64,000 nucleotides of DNA, taken from positions 124,001-188,000 of the forward strand of contig NZ_NIPW01000006.1 in NCBI RefSeq assembly GCF_002196855.1, written 5' to 3'. The translations under genes and the position numbers were made by a program. This document shows, in pieces, positions 21,269 to 30,171 of this stretch (position 1 is the first letter of the stretch; every line of letters starts with the position of its first letter). The notes below the pieces were generated by a model that saw nothing but the letters and a program-made list of their open reading frames with translations, made no database searches and was not told where the DNA came from. The stretch comes from Haematobacter genomosp. 1. Its GTDB lineage: Bacteria > Pseudomonadota > Alphaproteobacteria > Rhodobacterales > Rhodobacteraceae.

Positions 21269-21865
21269 ATGACGCAGATCGACTACTTCTTTTCGACGGC
21301 CTCGCCCTATACCTACCTCGCGGGCCTGCGCCTGGAAGAGATCGCCGCCCGCCACGGCGCGACCATCGCCTATAAACCGGTCGATCTCGGCGGACTGTTC
21401 CCCCGCACGGGCGGGCTGGCGTTGCCGCAACGTCACCCGGCGCGGCAGGCCTACCGGTTGCAGGAATTGCGGCGGCAGGCGGCGAAGGCCGGGCTGCCGA
21501 TCCATCTCCAGCCGCGTTTCTGGCCCGTGAACGCCGCGCCTTCCGCCTATGCGATCATCGCGGCGCAATCTGCTGGCGGAGGCGATCTGGGAGGTCTCGT
21601 TCACGGGTTCTGCGCCGCCTGCTGGGCGGAGGAGCGGAACATCGCGGAGGATGACGTGATCCGCGACGAACTCTCCCGCCACGGCTTTGACGCCGCACTG
21701 GCCGACAAGGGCCTGCTGGTGGGAGCGGAAACCTATGCGAGAAATCTGGAGGAAGCCGTATCCCGGGGCGTCTTCGGCGCTCCTTTCTACATAGTCGGCG
21801 AGGAGATGTTCTGGGGGCAGGACCGGCTCTCCGACCTCGACGCGCATCTGTCGGGGCGGCTGTAG
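21269..21865 (+). CDS. 2-hydroxychromene-2-carboxylate isomerase family protein (DsbA fold)
   Basis: A 198-residue protein of the HCCA isomerase/GST-kappa family. It begins MTQIDYFFSTASPYTYLAGL, where Ser12 of the S-P-Y-x-Y motif is the glutathione-binding residue, and it ends with GVFGAPFYIVGEEMFWGQDRL, the family's cis-Pro loop and C-terminus. In naphthalene degraders the enzyme isomerises hydroxychromene carboxylate with glutathione. No aromatic-degradation genes are near, so the true substrate is open. The stop overlaps the GTG start of the hydrolase gene. Confidence 0.88.
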   Translation: MTQIDYFFSTASPYTYLAGLRLEEIAARHGATIAYKPVDLGGLFPRTGGLALPQRHPARQAYRLQELRRQAAKAGLPIHLQPRFWPVNAAPSAYAIIAAQSAGGGDLGGLVHGFCAACWAEERNIAEDDVIRDELSRHGFDAALADKGLLVGAETYARNLEEAVSRGVFGAPFYIVGEEMFWGQDRLSDLDAHLSGRL

Positions 21866-22671
21866 TGGCCGACATGGTGGACCGCGGAGCGCCGCTTGCC
21901 ACGCGAAGCTGGGGCAGCGGCCCGCGGGCAGTCGTTCTGGCGCATTGCTCGCTCGCCCATGGCGGAGCGTGGAGCGGTGTCGCTGCTGATCTGGATGACC
22001 TCTGCGCGATGACTGCCGTGGATTTGCCCTCGCACGGGCGAAGCTGGCGGTGGGCCCCCGGCCTTGGCGACTATCACGATGTCGCGACGCATGCGCTACG
22101 TCGTTCGGTGCTGACGGCGGGCAGGGGCGGGCCGGTCGATCTGGTCGGCCACTCGCTCGGCGGCACGCTTGTTCTTCGTCTGGCGCTGGAGACCCCTGAA
22201 CTCGTGCGGAGCCTCGCCCTGGTGGAGCCGGTGCTGTTCGCCGCGGTGACGGGTGGCGGACCCGTAGCTGACAACCGGGCCTTTGCAGAGGCCTGGGGGC
22301 GGGGCGACAGGGAAGAGGCCTCCCGCGCCTTCATGTCGCGCTGGGGTGCGGGCATGGCATGGGAGCGGTTGCCCGACCGAATGAAGCGCTACATCGTCGA
22401 TCGTATCGAGGTGATTCCCGCGACATCGGCGGCGCTGTCCGAGGATTCCGCAGGCCTGCTCCGACCGGGGCGGTTGGAGGGGCTGGCCCGGCCCGTAACG
22501 CTGATCCATGGGGCCGCATCCGCGCCCCTCGCGCCGGAGATCGTGCACCGGCTTGCGGCGCACCTTCCCGATGCGGAGGTCGTGGCGATTCCGGGCGCGG
22601 GCCATATGGCGCCCATCACGCATCCGGCGGCTGTGGCAGAGGCCTTGCGGCGTTTGCTCGCGCGGAGCTGA
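21865..22671 (+). CDS. Alpha/beta hydrolase
   Basis: A 268-residue alpha/beta-hydrolase-fold protein. The nucleophile elbow is GHSLGG (Ser about 92) and the oxyanion region AHCSLAHGGAW. The catalytic His lies in GAGHMAPITHP; the acid is less clear since GAASAPLAPE occupies its usual place. It starts with GTG on the last base of the preceding TAG and is probably co-transcribed with the isomerase gene. The substrate is unknown. Confidence 0.85.
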   Translation: MADMVDRGAPLATRSWGSGPRAVVLAHCSLAHGGAWSGVAADLDDLCAMTAVDLPSHGRSWRWAPGLGDYHDVATHALRRSVLTAGRGGPVDLVGHSLGGTLVLRLALETPELVRSLALVEPVLFAAVTGGGPVADNRAFAEAWGRGDREEASRAFMSRWGAGMAWERLPDRMKRYIVDRIEVIPATSAALSEDSAGLLRPGRLEGLARPVTLIHGAASAPLAPEIVHRLAAHLPDAEVVAIPGAGHMAPITHPAAVAEALRRLLARS

Positions 22672-24579
22672 TCAGGTCTTGGGCATGGCGAGCACGAAGC
22701 CACGCCCCGACTTCACGTAATGAAGCTCGCTTGCCCCGATGGCCACCACCTGACCCCCGTCGAACCGGTCTCCCACCTTCACCTGCTGCAACCGTCCGTT
22801 GGATAGCCGAACGAGGGCGCGGCGGTTCGACGATGTGCCGAACACGCCAAGCAGATTAACATCGCGCAGGTTCATCGCTTTGGTGATGGTGGCTTGCTTG
22901 GCAACGGAGGCTCGGGTGGGGATTCTGGGTGTCACGACCTGTGGTTCCGGTTCATCGTCAGATTCTGTGGCTGCGGCCAGAGGGCTTCTGGTCACGACCG
23001 GTTGGCGCGCCGCAGCAATGACCGGCGGCGTCATTTGCGGCTGAGGAGGGGCCGCGACGGCGGCGCGCGCCGGGGCGGCTGGTTCCGCCACGGCTGCGGC
23101 AAGGGCGACCGCGATGGCGGGTGCGAAATTCCTTGGTCTCGAACGGGGCCGATCGACGGCGAGCGCGACGGGGGGGTTCTCTGCCTCGGCTGCAGCCTGG
23201 CCACGCGCGGCAATGCCTGCGGGCTTCGGCATCGGACGATGCGAGGACAGTTTCGGGGCAGGATCGTTGCTGGCCATGTTCCGGGGTGCCGCCGGTGCGG
23301 CGGCTATCGGGCGGGAGCCGGGTCGCGCTTTCGGCCGGGTGGCGTCGATCTGCGCCCCCGTGCGGCGGCGCGGTGCTTCCGTCAGTGCGAGGCGCGGGCC
23401 GACCGGATAAGCCACTCCCAGCATGGCCGGACGGTGTCGTGCAAGCAGCCCACGAAGGGTCTCCGCCTCCGCCGCTTGCGCCGTCAGAGGGCGGGTCGGA
23501 GCGGCGAGGGTGCCGGCGTGCGCGGCACTGACAAGGCCGAACTGACCGGCGCGGCTCGTCCGCTGGTCACCCAGAAACAGGCCGGACCCGAGCAGGACAA
23601 GCAGGATAAGCACCAGAAGCCCAAGGGCGAGCATCAGTCCGCGCCGCATGCGTGTCCGCTCTCTGGCAGGCGCACGCAGGGTGTTCTTCGCATCCGTCGC
23701 AGGGGACGTGCTGGCGGCGCCCTGAAGCGGCGGGCTGACATGCCGGACGCTCTCCTGCGGGGGCAGATCGGGGCGCGGCGCGGTCGGCCGAACAGTGGCG
23801 GCTGGAGCGGCGAGGGCGGCCACATCCGCATCGAGCGGCGGTGGTTCGGCCGCCATGGGGGCAGGGGCGTGGGTTTCCCGTCCCTCCTCCACATGGTCGG
23901 ACAGAACCCCGACAGAGCCCGGCGCATCCACCGCCATCGCCTCGGAGCCCTGCACCGACCCCTTCGCCCCCCCGGGGGACGAAGCCGTCGGCGCGGCCTC
24001 GGCCGGCCGTTTCGGCTCCACCGGAACAGGACGCCGGTCGAGAAGGCGCATCGGTACGGTCTCACGCTCCACCCGCTCCTCCGGGCCGAGCAGCGCGGGG
24101 GCAAGATGGGTCTGGCCGAAGAACGGTTCGCCATTGAACTGGCCCTGCGGCGGTATCGCCACGAAGGCCACCGGCGCAAAGCGGCTATCGGCGGCGAAGG
24201 CCTCCGCCTCCTCCAGCGTCTCCCGCGCGACGATGGCGACCTGCACCTCCCGCCCGTCGCCGGTCCAGTCGAAAACCAGCTCCTCCGGCGCATAGGGGGT
24301 CATCCCCTCCAGCGCCGCGCGGATCTGGCGGCGGCGGGAGGCGGCATCCGGCCCGGGGGCCATGACGCGCGTATAGAGTATCTGGTCGTTCGGGATCGCA
24401 AGACGCGTCGTCAGCACGCCGGGCTCCATGCCAAGCGCGGTGCTGCGGAGCGCCGCGACCTTCTGGCCGAGGTCGGGATCGCCCAGACCGACGGCCCCGA
24501 CCGTTCGCCAGCCAAGCGGCGTGCGGTGGAAAAGACGGATGCCGTCGGCGGCAAGTTCGAGCGTGAAACTGGGCTTCAT
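22672..24579 (-). CDS. Membrane protein with GspL/PilM-like N-terminus and PilP/GspC-like C-terminus
   Basis: A 635-residue protein I cannot assign to a characterised family. Residues 1-160 resemble the actin-like fold of GspL/PilM (LELAADGIRLFHR, LTTRLAIPNDQILYTR). A Pro/Ala-rich linker (180-310) leads to one membrane span at about 314-336. A second low-complexity segment (340-560) follows. The last 75 residues (MNLRDVNLLGVFG, RRALVRLSNGRLQQVKVGD, ASELHYVKSGRGFVLAMP) look like the PilP/GspC homology-region domain. One cytoplasmic and one periplasmic secretion-type domain on the same chain would be unusual. No pilus or secretion genes are nearby. It meets the hydrolase gene tail to tail with no gap. 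Confidence 0.7.
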   Translation of the reverse strand: MKPSFTLELAADGIRLFHRTPLGWRTVGAVGLGDPDLGQKVAALRSTALGMEPGVLTTRLAIPNDQILYTRVMAPGPDAASRRRQIRAALEGMTPYAPEELVFDWTGDGREVQVAIVARETLEEAEAFAADSRFAPVAFVAIPPQGQFNGEPFFGQTHLAPALLGPEERVERETVPMRLLDRRPVPVEPKRPAEAAPTASSPGGAKGSVQGSEAMAVDAPGSVGVLSDHVEEGRETHAPAPMAAEPPPLDADVAALAAPAATVRPTAPRPDLPPQESVRHVSPPLQGAASTSPATDAKNTLRAPARERTRMRRGLMLALGLLVLILLVLLGSGLFLGDQRTSRAGQFGLVSAAHAGTLAAPTRPLTAQAAEAETLRGLLARHRPAMLGVAYPVGPRLALTEAPRRRTGAQIDATRPKARPGSRPIAAAPAAPRNMASNDPAPKLSSHRPMPKPAGIAARGQAAAEAENPPVALAVDRPRSRPRNFAPAIAVALAAAVAEPAAPARAAVAAPPQPQMTPPVIAAARQPVVTRSPLAAATESDDEPEPQVVTPRIPTRASVAKQATITKAMNLRDVNLLGVFGTSSNRRALVRLSNGRLQQVKVGDRFDGGQVVAIGASELHYVKSGRGFVLAMPKT

Positions 24580-24737
24580 CGGAACGCACCTACCACGAAA
24601 GACGGACCGCTGCGATTATGCAGTGGCATCAGCATGGGGTATAGCGGGAAATCGCGCACGCTAGGGGTAGGAACACGGAGAGTTCACTTGTCAGCGGTGC
24701 GGCGCCCCGCCACAGCAGAGGAAAAAGGAGGCATATC

Positions 24738-25430
24738 ATGCGGTTCACCACTCTCGCCATGCTCATGACGTTCGCGGCCACGCCGCTTGCCGCGCAGGAG
24801 GCACAGATGACCTATCCGACCATTACCGTGAACGGAGAGGGAGAGATCAGCGCACGCCCCGACATGGCCACCGTGACGCTGGGGGTCGAGACCCTGGGGG
24901 ATAGCGCGAATGCGGCGCTGGCCGAAAACACCGCCGCGACCGCCAAGATGCTTGAGACGCTGAAGGCGGCCGGAATTGCCGCCAAGGACTTGCAGACCTC
25001 CGACCTGACGCTCGGGCCCCGCTGGGAGCAGCCGCAGCAGGGCCAGCCGAAGGTCGTGGGGTTTGTCGCCGCCAACAACGTGAGCGTGACGGTGCGGGAT
25101 CTGAACAAGCTGGGCAGCGTGCTGGATACCGTCGTGAAGAACGGGGCGAACACGTTCCAGGGGCTGCGGTTCGGGCTGTCCGATCCCAAACCCAACGCGG
25201 ATGCCGCGCGCAAGGCCGCCGTCGCCGATGCCATCGCACGCGCGCATCTTTATGCGGAGGCGGCGGGCGTCGCGCTCGGCCCGGTTCAGTCGCTGACCGA
25301 AAGCTTCACCGGCCAGCAGCCGCGCCCGATGATGCGCATGAGCGCAGACAGCGGCGCGGGCGTCCCGCTGGCAGAGGGTGAGGTCAGCGTGAACGCGAAT
25401 GTGACGATGGTTTTCCGTCTGGGACAGTAG
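24738..25430 (+). CDS. SIMPL domain (DUF541/YggE-like) periplasmic protein
   Basis: A 230-residue secreted protein. The signal peptide covers residues 1-19 with cleavage after PLAA or LAAQ. The body is a SIMPL/DUF541 domain: ITVNGEGEISARPDMATVTLGVE opens it and GEVSVNANVTMVFRL closes it, as in E. coli YggE. YggE lowers oxidative damage in E. coli; the mechanism is unclear. It has AAAGGAGG upstream of ATG 24738, and a terminator follows. Confidence 0.9.
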   Translation: MRFTTLAMLMTFAATPLAAQEAQMTYPTITVNGEGEISARPDMATVTLGVETLGDSANAALAENTAATAKMLETLKAAGIAAKDLQTSDLTLGPRWEQPQQGQPKVVGFVAANNVSVTVRDLNKLGSVLDTVVKNGANTFQGLRFGLSDPKPNADAARKAAVADAIARAHLYAEAAGVALGPVQSLTESFTGQQPRPMMRMSADSGAGVPLAEGEVSVNANVTMVFRLGQ

Positions 25431-25462
25431 GCCCCGCGATACAAGGATGCGCGACACAGGGA

Positions 25463-25491
25463 AAAGGCCCGGACAACCTGTCCGGGCCTTT
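25463..25491. terminator. Bidirectional intrinsic terminator
   Basis: A 13-bp perfect stem (AAAGGCCCGGACA / TGTCCGGGCCTTT) with a three-base loop lies between the convergent SIMPL and metY genes. Confidence 0.88.
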
Positions 25492-25514
25492 CGTTTGCGC
25501 TGGCTGCCCGGGCG

Positions 25515-26801
25515 TTACCCCACCGCGGCGCTGAGGGCCTGATCCAGATCCGCGATCAGGTCGTCGGCATCCTCGATCCCGATGGACAGACGAACGACAT
25601 TCGGCCCGGCGCCTGCGGCTTCCCGTTGCGCATCGGTGAGCTGCCGGTGCGTGGTGGAGGCCGAATGGATGATGAGCGAACGCGTATCGCCAAGGTTCGC
25701 CACGTGGCTGAACAGCTTCACGCTGTCCACCAGCTTCACCCCGGCCTCGTAGCCACCCTTCACGCCAAAGGTGAACAGCGCGCCCGCGCCACGGGGCGTG
25801 ATCCGCTGCGCCCGCTCATACCAGGGGGAGGACGGCAGCCCCGCATAGGTCACGACCTCCACGCGGGGATCGGCCTCCAGCCAGGCGGCGACCTTCCGTG
25901 CGTTCTCCACGTGCCGGGCCATGCGCAGGCTCAACGTCTCGATCCCCATGAGCGTGTAATGTGCGCCCTGCGGGTTCATCGTCATGCCGAGATCACGCAG
26001 ACCGACGGCGATGCCGTGGAAAGTGAAGGCCATCGGCCCCAGCGCCTCGTGGAACTTCAGCCCGTGATATGCGGGTTCCGGCGTGGAGAGGGAGGGGAAC
26101 TTGTCCGACGCCGACCAGTCGAACTTGCCCGAATCGACCACGACCCCACCCGTGACCGTGCCGTTGCCGGTCATGTATTTCGTCAGCGAATGCACGACCA
26201 GCGTCGCGCCCATCTCTATGGGGCGGCAGAGCCAGGGCGTGGCGAGCGTGTTGTCCACGATGAGCGGCAGCCCGGCCTCATCCGCCAGCTTTGCCACTGC
26301 GGGAATATCGGTGACATAGCCGCCGGGATTGGAGATCGATTCGCAGAAGATCGCGCGGGTGTCCTCGTCGATCGCGGCCCGCAGCGCGTCCAGATCGTCG
26401 AAATCCACCAGCTTGGCGGACCATCCGAACCGCTTGATCGTCTGGGTAAGCTGCGTCACCGTTCCGCCGTAGAGCCGGGTGGAGGCGACAACGTTCCTGC
26501 CCGGCGCCATCAGCGGGAACAGCGCCATGATCTGCGCGCCATGGCCGGAGGAGCAGCAGACCGCGCCCGCACCGCCCTCAAGCGCCGCCACCCGATCCTG
26601 AAGCGCGCTGACCGTGGGGTTGGTCAGGCGGGAATAGATGTAGCCCACCTCCTGAAGGCCAAAGAGCGCCGCTGCGTGATCCGCATCGCGGAACACATAG
26701 GCGGTGGTCTGATAGACCGGCACCTGACGGGCACCGGTCGCGGGATCGGGGTTCGCGCCCGCATGGACTTGCAGCGTGTCGAAACCGGGGGTTCTGGTCA
26801 T
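25515..26801 (-). CDS. metY: O-acetylhomoserine sulfhydrylase/aminocarboxypropyltransferase
   Basis: A PLP enzyme of the Cys/Met metabolism family that makes homocysteine from O-acetylhomoserine and sulfide. The 428-residue length and N-terminus GFDTLQVHAGANPDPATGAR are typical of MetY. The PLP lysine lies in VVHSLTKYMTGNG and the YSRLTNPT loop is present. ATG 26801 has GAGGAGA upstream. Unlike metZ at 32801, its leader shows no SAM-II riboswitch. With metZ the window holds two alternative sulfhydrylases. Confidence 0.93.
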   Translation of the reverse strand: MTRTPGFDTLQVHAGANPDPATGARQVPVYQTTAYVFRDADHAAALFGLQEVGYIYSRLTNPTVSALQDRVAALEGGAGAVCCSSGHGAQIMALFPLMAPGRNVVASTRLYGGTVTQLTQTIKRFGWSAKLVDFDDLDALRAAIDEDTRAIFCESISNPGGYVTDIPAVAKLADEAGLPLIVDNTLATPWLCRPIEMGATLVVHSLTKYMTGNGTVTGGVVVDSGKFDWSASDKFPSLSTPEPAYHGLKFHEALGPMAFTFHGIAVGLRDLGMTMNPQGAHYTLMGIETLSLRMARHVENARKVAAWLEADPRVEVVTYAGLPSSPWYERAQRITPRGAGALFTFGVKGGYEAGVKLVDSVKLFSHVANLGDTRSLIIHSASTTHRQLTDAQREAAGAGPNVVRLSIGIEDADDLIADLDQALSAAVG

Positions 26802-26941
26802 GTCGTTCTCCTCTTCGCGCGGGAGGCTAGGGGAGGGCGCAGCCCGCCGCAAGCGGCGCGTGACCGACCGGTGACAGCGCAGTCATTCCAGGCGGGGAGT
26901 TCCGGCACCGGTCATCCGTCCGGCAGAGGATGAGACGGAAC

Positions 26942-26979
26942 CTCGCAGGGCCAGTGTCCGCTCGCAAGGCCAGTGTCCG
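26942..26979. repeat. Tandem 19-bp repeat, two units
   Basis: CTCGCAGGGCCAGTGTCCG is followed at once by CTCGCAAGGCCAGTGTCCG, differing by one base. It lies between metY and the small secreted protein gene. Confidence 0.8.
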
Positions 26980-26989
26980 GTGGCTGGAC

Positions 26990-27400
26990 TCAGGCTCCCA
27001 CCTTCGGCCCGGGGCAGGGCATGTTGTCGTTGCTCTGGTTCACTTCCACCAGATCCTCCCCGTTCGGATCCCCGCTGAAATGGGCGCGGAGGCCCCCCGG
27101 CGTCGCGTAGAAGACCCAGCATTGCGGAAGCGGATCGCTTTCATAGACGAAACAGATCTCGTCCCCGGCGGGATACCACTGGCCGTAGCGGCATTCCTGC
27201 CCGACAAACGCCCAGACGACCTGCCGCCCCGGCAGATAGCGCTCGATGCCATAGGGCGCGCCGTTCGCGCCATAGGTCAGTGTCTTGCCCGTCGAATACC
27301 GCTCGAACGCCTCTGCCGACATGGGCCGTTCGGCCGTCGTGGCCGAGAGCACGGGCAGGGCGGCAAGGCCAAGGGCGAGAGCGGAGAGCAGAAGGCGCAT
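26990..27400 (-). CDS. Small secreted protein of unknown function
   Basis: A 136-residue protein not assigned to a family. A clear signal peptide covers residues 1-20 (MRLLLSALALGLAALPVLSA). The mature part is rich in Tyr, Trp and Gly and has four Cys, in GQECRYGQWYP, EICFVY, PQCWVFY and MPCPG, which could form two disulfides in the periplasm. GKTLTYGANGAPYGIERYL suggests a small beta-rich domain. It lies 86 bases downstream of the kinase-like gene on the same strand. Confidence 0.7.
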   Translation of the reverse strand: MRLLLSALALGLAALPVLSATTAERPMSAEAFERYSTGKTLTYGANGAPYGIERYLPGRQVVWAFVGQECRYGQWYPAGDEICFVYESDPLPQCWVFYATPGGLRAHFSGDPNGEDLVEVNQSNDNMPCPGPKVGA

Positions 27401-27485
27401 CGGAACCTCGTCGGGGTCACCTCCGAAGTGGGGGGCACCTCCGAACGGTGACAGATCGACCGGCGTCTGGCCAGTCCCTGTTTCC

Positions 27486-28217
27486 TCACGTCTCCGCGCT
27501 GAAACGATGGAGCGTCAGCGGCAGGGCGGCAAGCTCGCGCGAGCGGGGTCTGCGCCTGCGGAGCGGCGCGGTCAGTGGCGTCAGAAAGCCCAGCATACGC
27601 GCGATACGCCCCGCCAGAGGCCACAGTCCGATGCTGTCCTCCTCCCGGTAGGCCGCGATGGCGGCGTCGATCTCCGGGCGCTCGCCCTCCGCCGCGACAT
27701 AGGCGGAAAAGACGAACATCAGCAGATCGAGCGCCATGTTGATCCGGCGGTTCCTGCGGGGGGCATAGCGCTCGAAGTCGATGAGCGTGATGCGCTTCCC
27801 GTCCCACAGCATGTCGCGCAGGTTCGGGCGTCCATGCGCGATTCCGGCTGCGTGGAAGGCATGGAGCGCGCGCGCCGCGGCCCGAAAGGCCGCCATCCGC
27901 TCCTCCTCCGCAAGAAGCCTGTCGCGAAGGATTTTCGCCAGCGGCACACCGCTGTCGGGGGTGACGAAATAATCCTCCGCTTCATCGACCACCGGCGGAA
28001 CCGGTAGCCCGAGCCGGCCCAGATCATGAAGCGCGCGGCGCTCCCGCTCGAAGGCGCGCGCGGCATCGCCTTTCTGCAGCCGGAGCTTCAGGCTGTCGTA
28101 ATGCTCCCGCCGCTTCACCCAGTAGCGCCTGCCATCCACCGCCACCGGCGCGACGCGCTGTGCGGGTGGCAGCGTGGCGATTGCGGCACGGAGCCGGGGG
28201 AGGAAAGCGTCGGTCAT
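27486..28217 (-). CDS. Kinase-fold protein with altered catalytic loop (BUD32/InaA-like)
   Basis: A 243-residue protein that resembles small bacterial protein- or LPS-kinase-fold proteins. YWVKRR gives a candidate ATP-binding lysine (Lys35), AFERERRAL a candidate Glu, and LIDFERY (Asp147) the DFG-like metal site. The catalytic loop reads HGRPNLRDML (128-137), with Arg130 where the canonical HxD Asp stands. The fold assignment rests on motif spacing. The protein may be inactive or use another base. No substrate can be inferred. Confidence 0.65.
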   Translation of the reverse strand: MTDAFLPRLRAAIATLPPAQRVAPVAVDGRRYWVKRREHYDSLKLRLQKGDAARAFERERRALHDLGRLGLPVPPVVDEAEDYFVTPDSGVPLAKILRDRLLAEEERMAAFRAAARALHAFHAAGIAHGRPNLRDMLWDGKRITLIDFERYAPRRNRRINMALDLLMFVFSAYVAAEGERPEIDAAIAAYREEDSIGLWPLAGRIARMLGFLTPLTAPLRRRRPRSRELAALPLTLHRFSAET

Positions 28218-28377
28218 AGCGGTTATCTAGCCGCTCACGCTCCGAAACGGGAGGGGAAAGAGCCTTCGGGCTGGTTTCGGGGGGTGCGGGTCTTTCAACT
28301 GACGCCCGTCTGCTTTAGCTGAGAGAAAAGCCGAAAGGCCCAGTGAAATCGCCGGTGCAATCGCGGGGAGAGTGCCC

Positions 28378-29484
28378 ATGTCCTTCTTCAGCAAGCTCAA
28401 GGAACGGCTCACGCGATCATCGAGCCGGATCGAGCAGGGGATCGATGCCCTCGTGGAAGAGGCTCCGGCCGCGGAGGCAGAAACCCAGCCTGCCGGGCAG
28501 ACATCCCCTTCCGCGCCGCCCGCCCTGCCGCTTGCCGCGACGCCGGTCCTGCCGGTCGATGTGGCGCCGGAGCCGCCCGCTTCCATTCCGCCGGAACGGC
28601 CCGGTCTGGTCGGCCGGCTGTTCAGCCGCGAAGCGCGGGTGGAGGAGCCGCGCCGCGTCGTGGATGACGCGATGCTGGAGAGCCTTGAGGAGCTGCTGAT
28701 CCAGGCTGACATGGGGGTTGAGACCGCGCTCCGCGTCACGGCCAATATCGCCGAAGGACGTATGGGCCGCCGCATGTCCGCCAGCGAGATCCGCACGGCG
28801 CTGGCCGATGAGATCGCCCGGATCATGGAGCCGGTGGCGCGGCCCCTGCCGCTCTATCCGAAGAAACCGCAGGTGGTGCTGATCGTCGGCGTGAACGGAT
28901 CCGGCAAGACCACCACCATCGGCAAACTCGCCTCGCAGTTCCGGGCAGCGGGCAAGAAGGTGGTCATTGCCGCAGGCGACACCTTCCGCGCAGCGGCGGT
29001 CGAGCAGTTGCAGGTCTGGGGGGAGCGTGCCGGTGTGCCGGTGCTGACGGCGCCCGAAGGATCGGACCCGGCGAGCCTCGCGTTTGACGCCATGACCAAG
29101 GCGGAGGCGGAAGGCGCGGACCTGCTGATGATCGACACCGCCGGACGGCTTCAGAACCGCGCCGACCTGATGGAGGAGCTGGCAAAGATCGTGCGGGTCA
29201 TCCGCAAGAAGGACCCCTCCGCGCCGCATAATACCGTTCTCGTTCTTGATGCGACGACCGGGCAGAACGCGCTGAATCAGGTGGAGACGTTCCGAAAGCT
29301 TGCCGATGTGTCCGGCCTCGTGATGACCAAACTTGACGGAACGGCGCGCGGGGGCGTGCTCGTGGCGCTGGCCGACAAGTTCGGCCTGCCGATCCATGCG
29401 ATCGGCGTGGGCGAGCAGATAGACGACCTCGCCCCGTTCGACCCGGAGGATTTCGCGCGCGCCCTGACCGGGGCGGAGGCGTGA
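28378..29484 (+). CDS. ftsY: Signal recognition particle receptor FtsY
   Basis: SRP receptor GTPase that brings translating ribosomes to the SecYEG translocon. It has 368 residues: an Ala/Pro-rich N-terminal A domain (to about 75), then the N domain and the G domain. G1 is GVNGSGKTTTIGKLA, the insertion box holds AAGDTFRAAAVEQL, G3 is DTAGRLQ and G4 is TKLDGTARGG. ATG 28378 has GGGGAG seven bases upstream. Its 3' end converges with the MgtC-like gene. Confidence 0.97.
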   Translation: MSFFSKLKERLTRSSSRIEQGIDALVEEAPAAEAETQPAGQTSPSAPPALPLAATPVLPVDVAPEPPASIPPERPGLVGRLFSREARVEEPRRVVDDAMLESLEELLIQADMGVETALRVTANIAEGRMGRRMSASEIRTALADEIARIMEPVARPLPLYPKKPQVVLIVGVNGSGKTTTIGKLASQFRAAGKKVVIAAGDTFRAAAVEQLQVWGERAGVPVLTAPEGSDPASLAFDAMTKAEAEGADLLMIDTAGRLQNRADLMEELAKIVRVIRKKDPSAPHNTVLVLDATTGQNALNQVETFRKLADVSGLVMTKLDGTARGGVLVALADKFGLPIHAIGVGEQIDDLAPFDPEDFARALTGAEA

Positions 29485-29604
29485 TCGCCCTCCCGCGCCA
29501 TCCGGGAGCCGCCGGGCCCGCTGGCCGGTGAGAGGCTGACCGGTGAAAGACGGCCAGCGTCCGATGCCGCGCCGATGCGCGCGACAGCGACGGTCGAAGG
29601 AAGA

Positions 29605-30108
29605 TCAGGCGCGGTCACCGCGTTCCACCGCCCCGATCCGGCGCGAAGCGAGATGGACGAGCCAAAGCACGATGAGCGTCACCAGCGTCGCGAGGGCGGC
29701 AAGCGGGATGCGCCCCGCCCCGCAGGCAAGGCCGACCGCCCCCGCGAGCCACATGCTCGCCCCCGTCGTCAGCCCGTTGACCCGCCCCCTCTGGCTGAAG
29801 ATCGTGCCCGCAGCAAGGAAGGCCACACCCGCCGTCACGGCCTCGATGGCGCGGATCGGGTCGGCCTGGATGGAGGCGCCGCTGCCTTTGGCCTCCACCT
29901 GCACCATCTCGAAGGCCATGAGGGTGAACAGACAGGCGGCCAGCGCGACCATCATATGCGTGCGGAGCCCGGCCGGTTTTTCCTTCATCTCCCGCTCGAA
30001 ACCGATGAGACCCCCCAAGGTCACGGCGGCCAGCAACCGCAGAACCGCCACCTCCATCGGAAATGCCTCGAATGGCGCGGACAGTTCTTCCTTCAGCACG
30101 GCCAGCAT
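29605..30108 (-). CDS. MgtC/SapB family membrane protein
   Basis: A 167-residue membrane protein with four to five spans. GGLIGFEREMKEKPAGLRTHMMVALAA-type sequence (split here at residues 27-53) and LAAGTIFSQRGRVNGLTTGASMW match the MgtC/SapB family. MgtC of Salmonella modulates the F-type ATPase and Mg2+ homeostasis; many homologues are uncharacterised. ATG 30108 has AAGGGGG upstream; longer versions of the frame lie opposite the EamA gene and are not credible. It sits between ftsY and the EamA gene on the opposite strand. Confidence 0.88.
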   Translation of the reverse strand: MLAVLKEELSAPFEAFPMEVAVLRLLAAVTLGGLIGFEREMKEKPAGLRTHMMVALAACLFTLMAFEMVQVEAKGSGASIQADPIRAIEAVTAGVAFLAAGTIFSQRGRVNGLTTGASMWLAGAVGLACGAGRIPLAALATLVTLIVLWLVHLASRRIGAVERGDRA

Positions 30109-30171
30109 GATCGCCCCCTTTTTTCCCTTTGCTACAAGCGGGGGGAGCCGGTTGCGGTTCCCGGCGTGGCG

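Noticed and set aside
22894-24768. A 624-codon plus-strand open frame
   Set aside because: Antisense to the GspL/PilP-like gene, Arg/Gly-rich and without motifs.
26802-26941. A second SAM-II riboswitch upstream of metY
   Set aside because: The conserved GATTTG and CCACGTTAAACAA blocks are absent in the minus-strand leader.
29575-30171. N-terminal extension of the EamA transporter
   Set aside because: It overlaps the MgtC-like gene on the other strand and is Arg/His/Pro-rich; the true protein starts at 30172.
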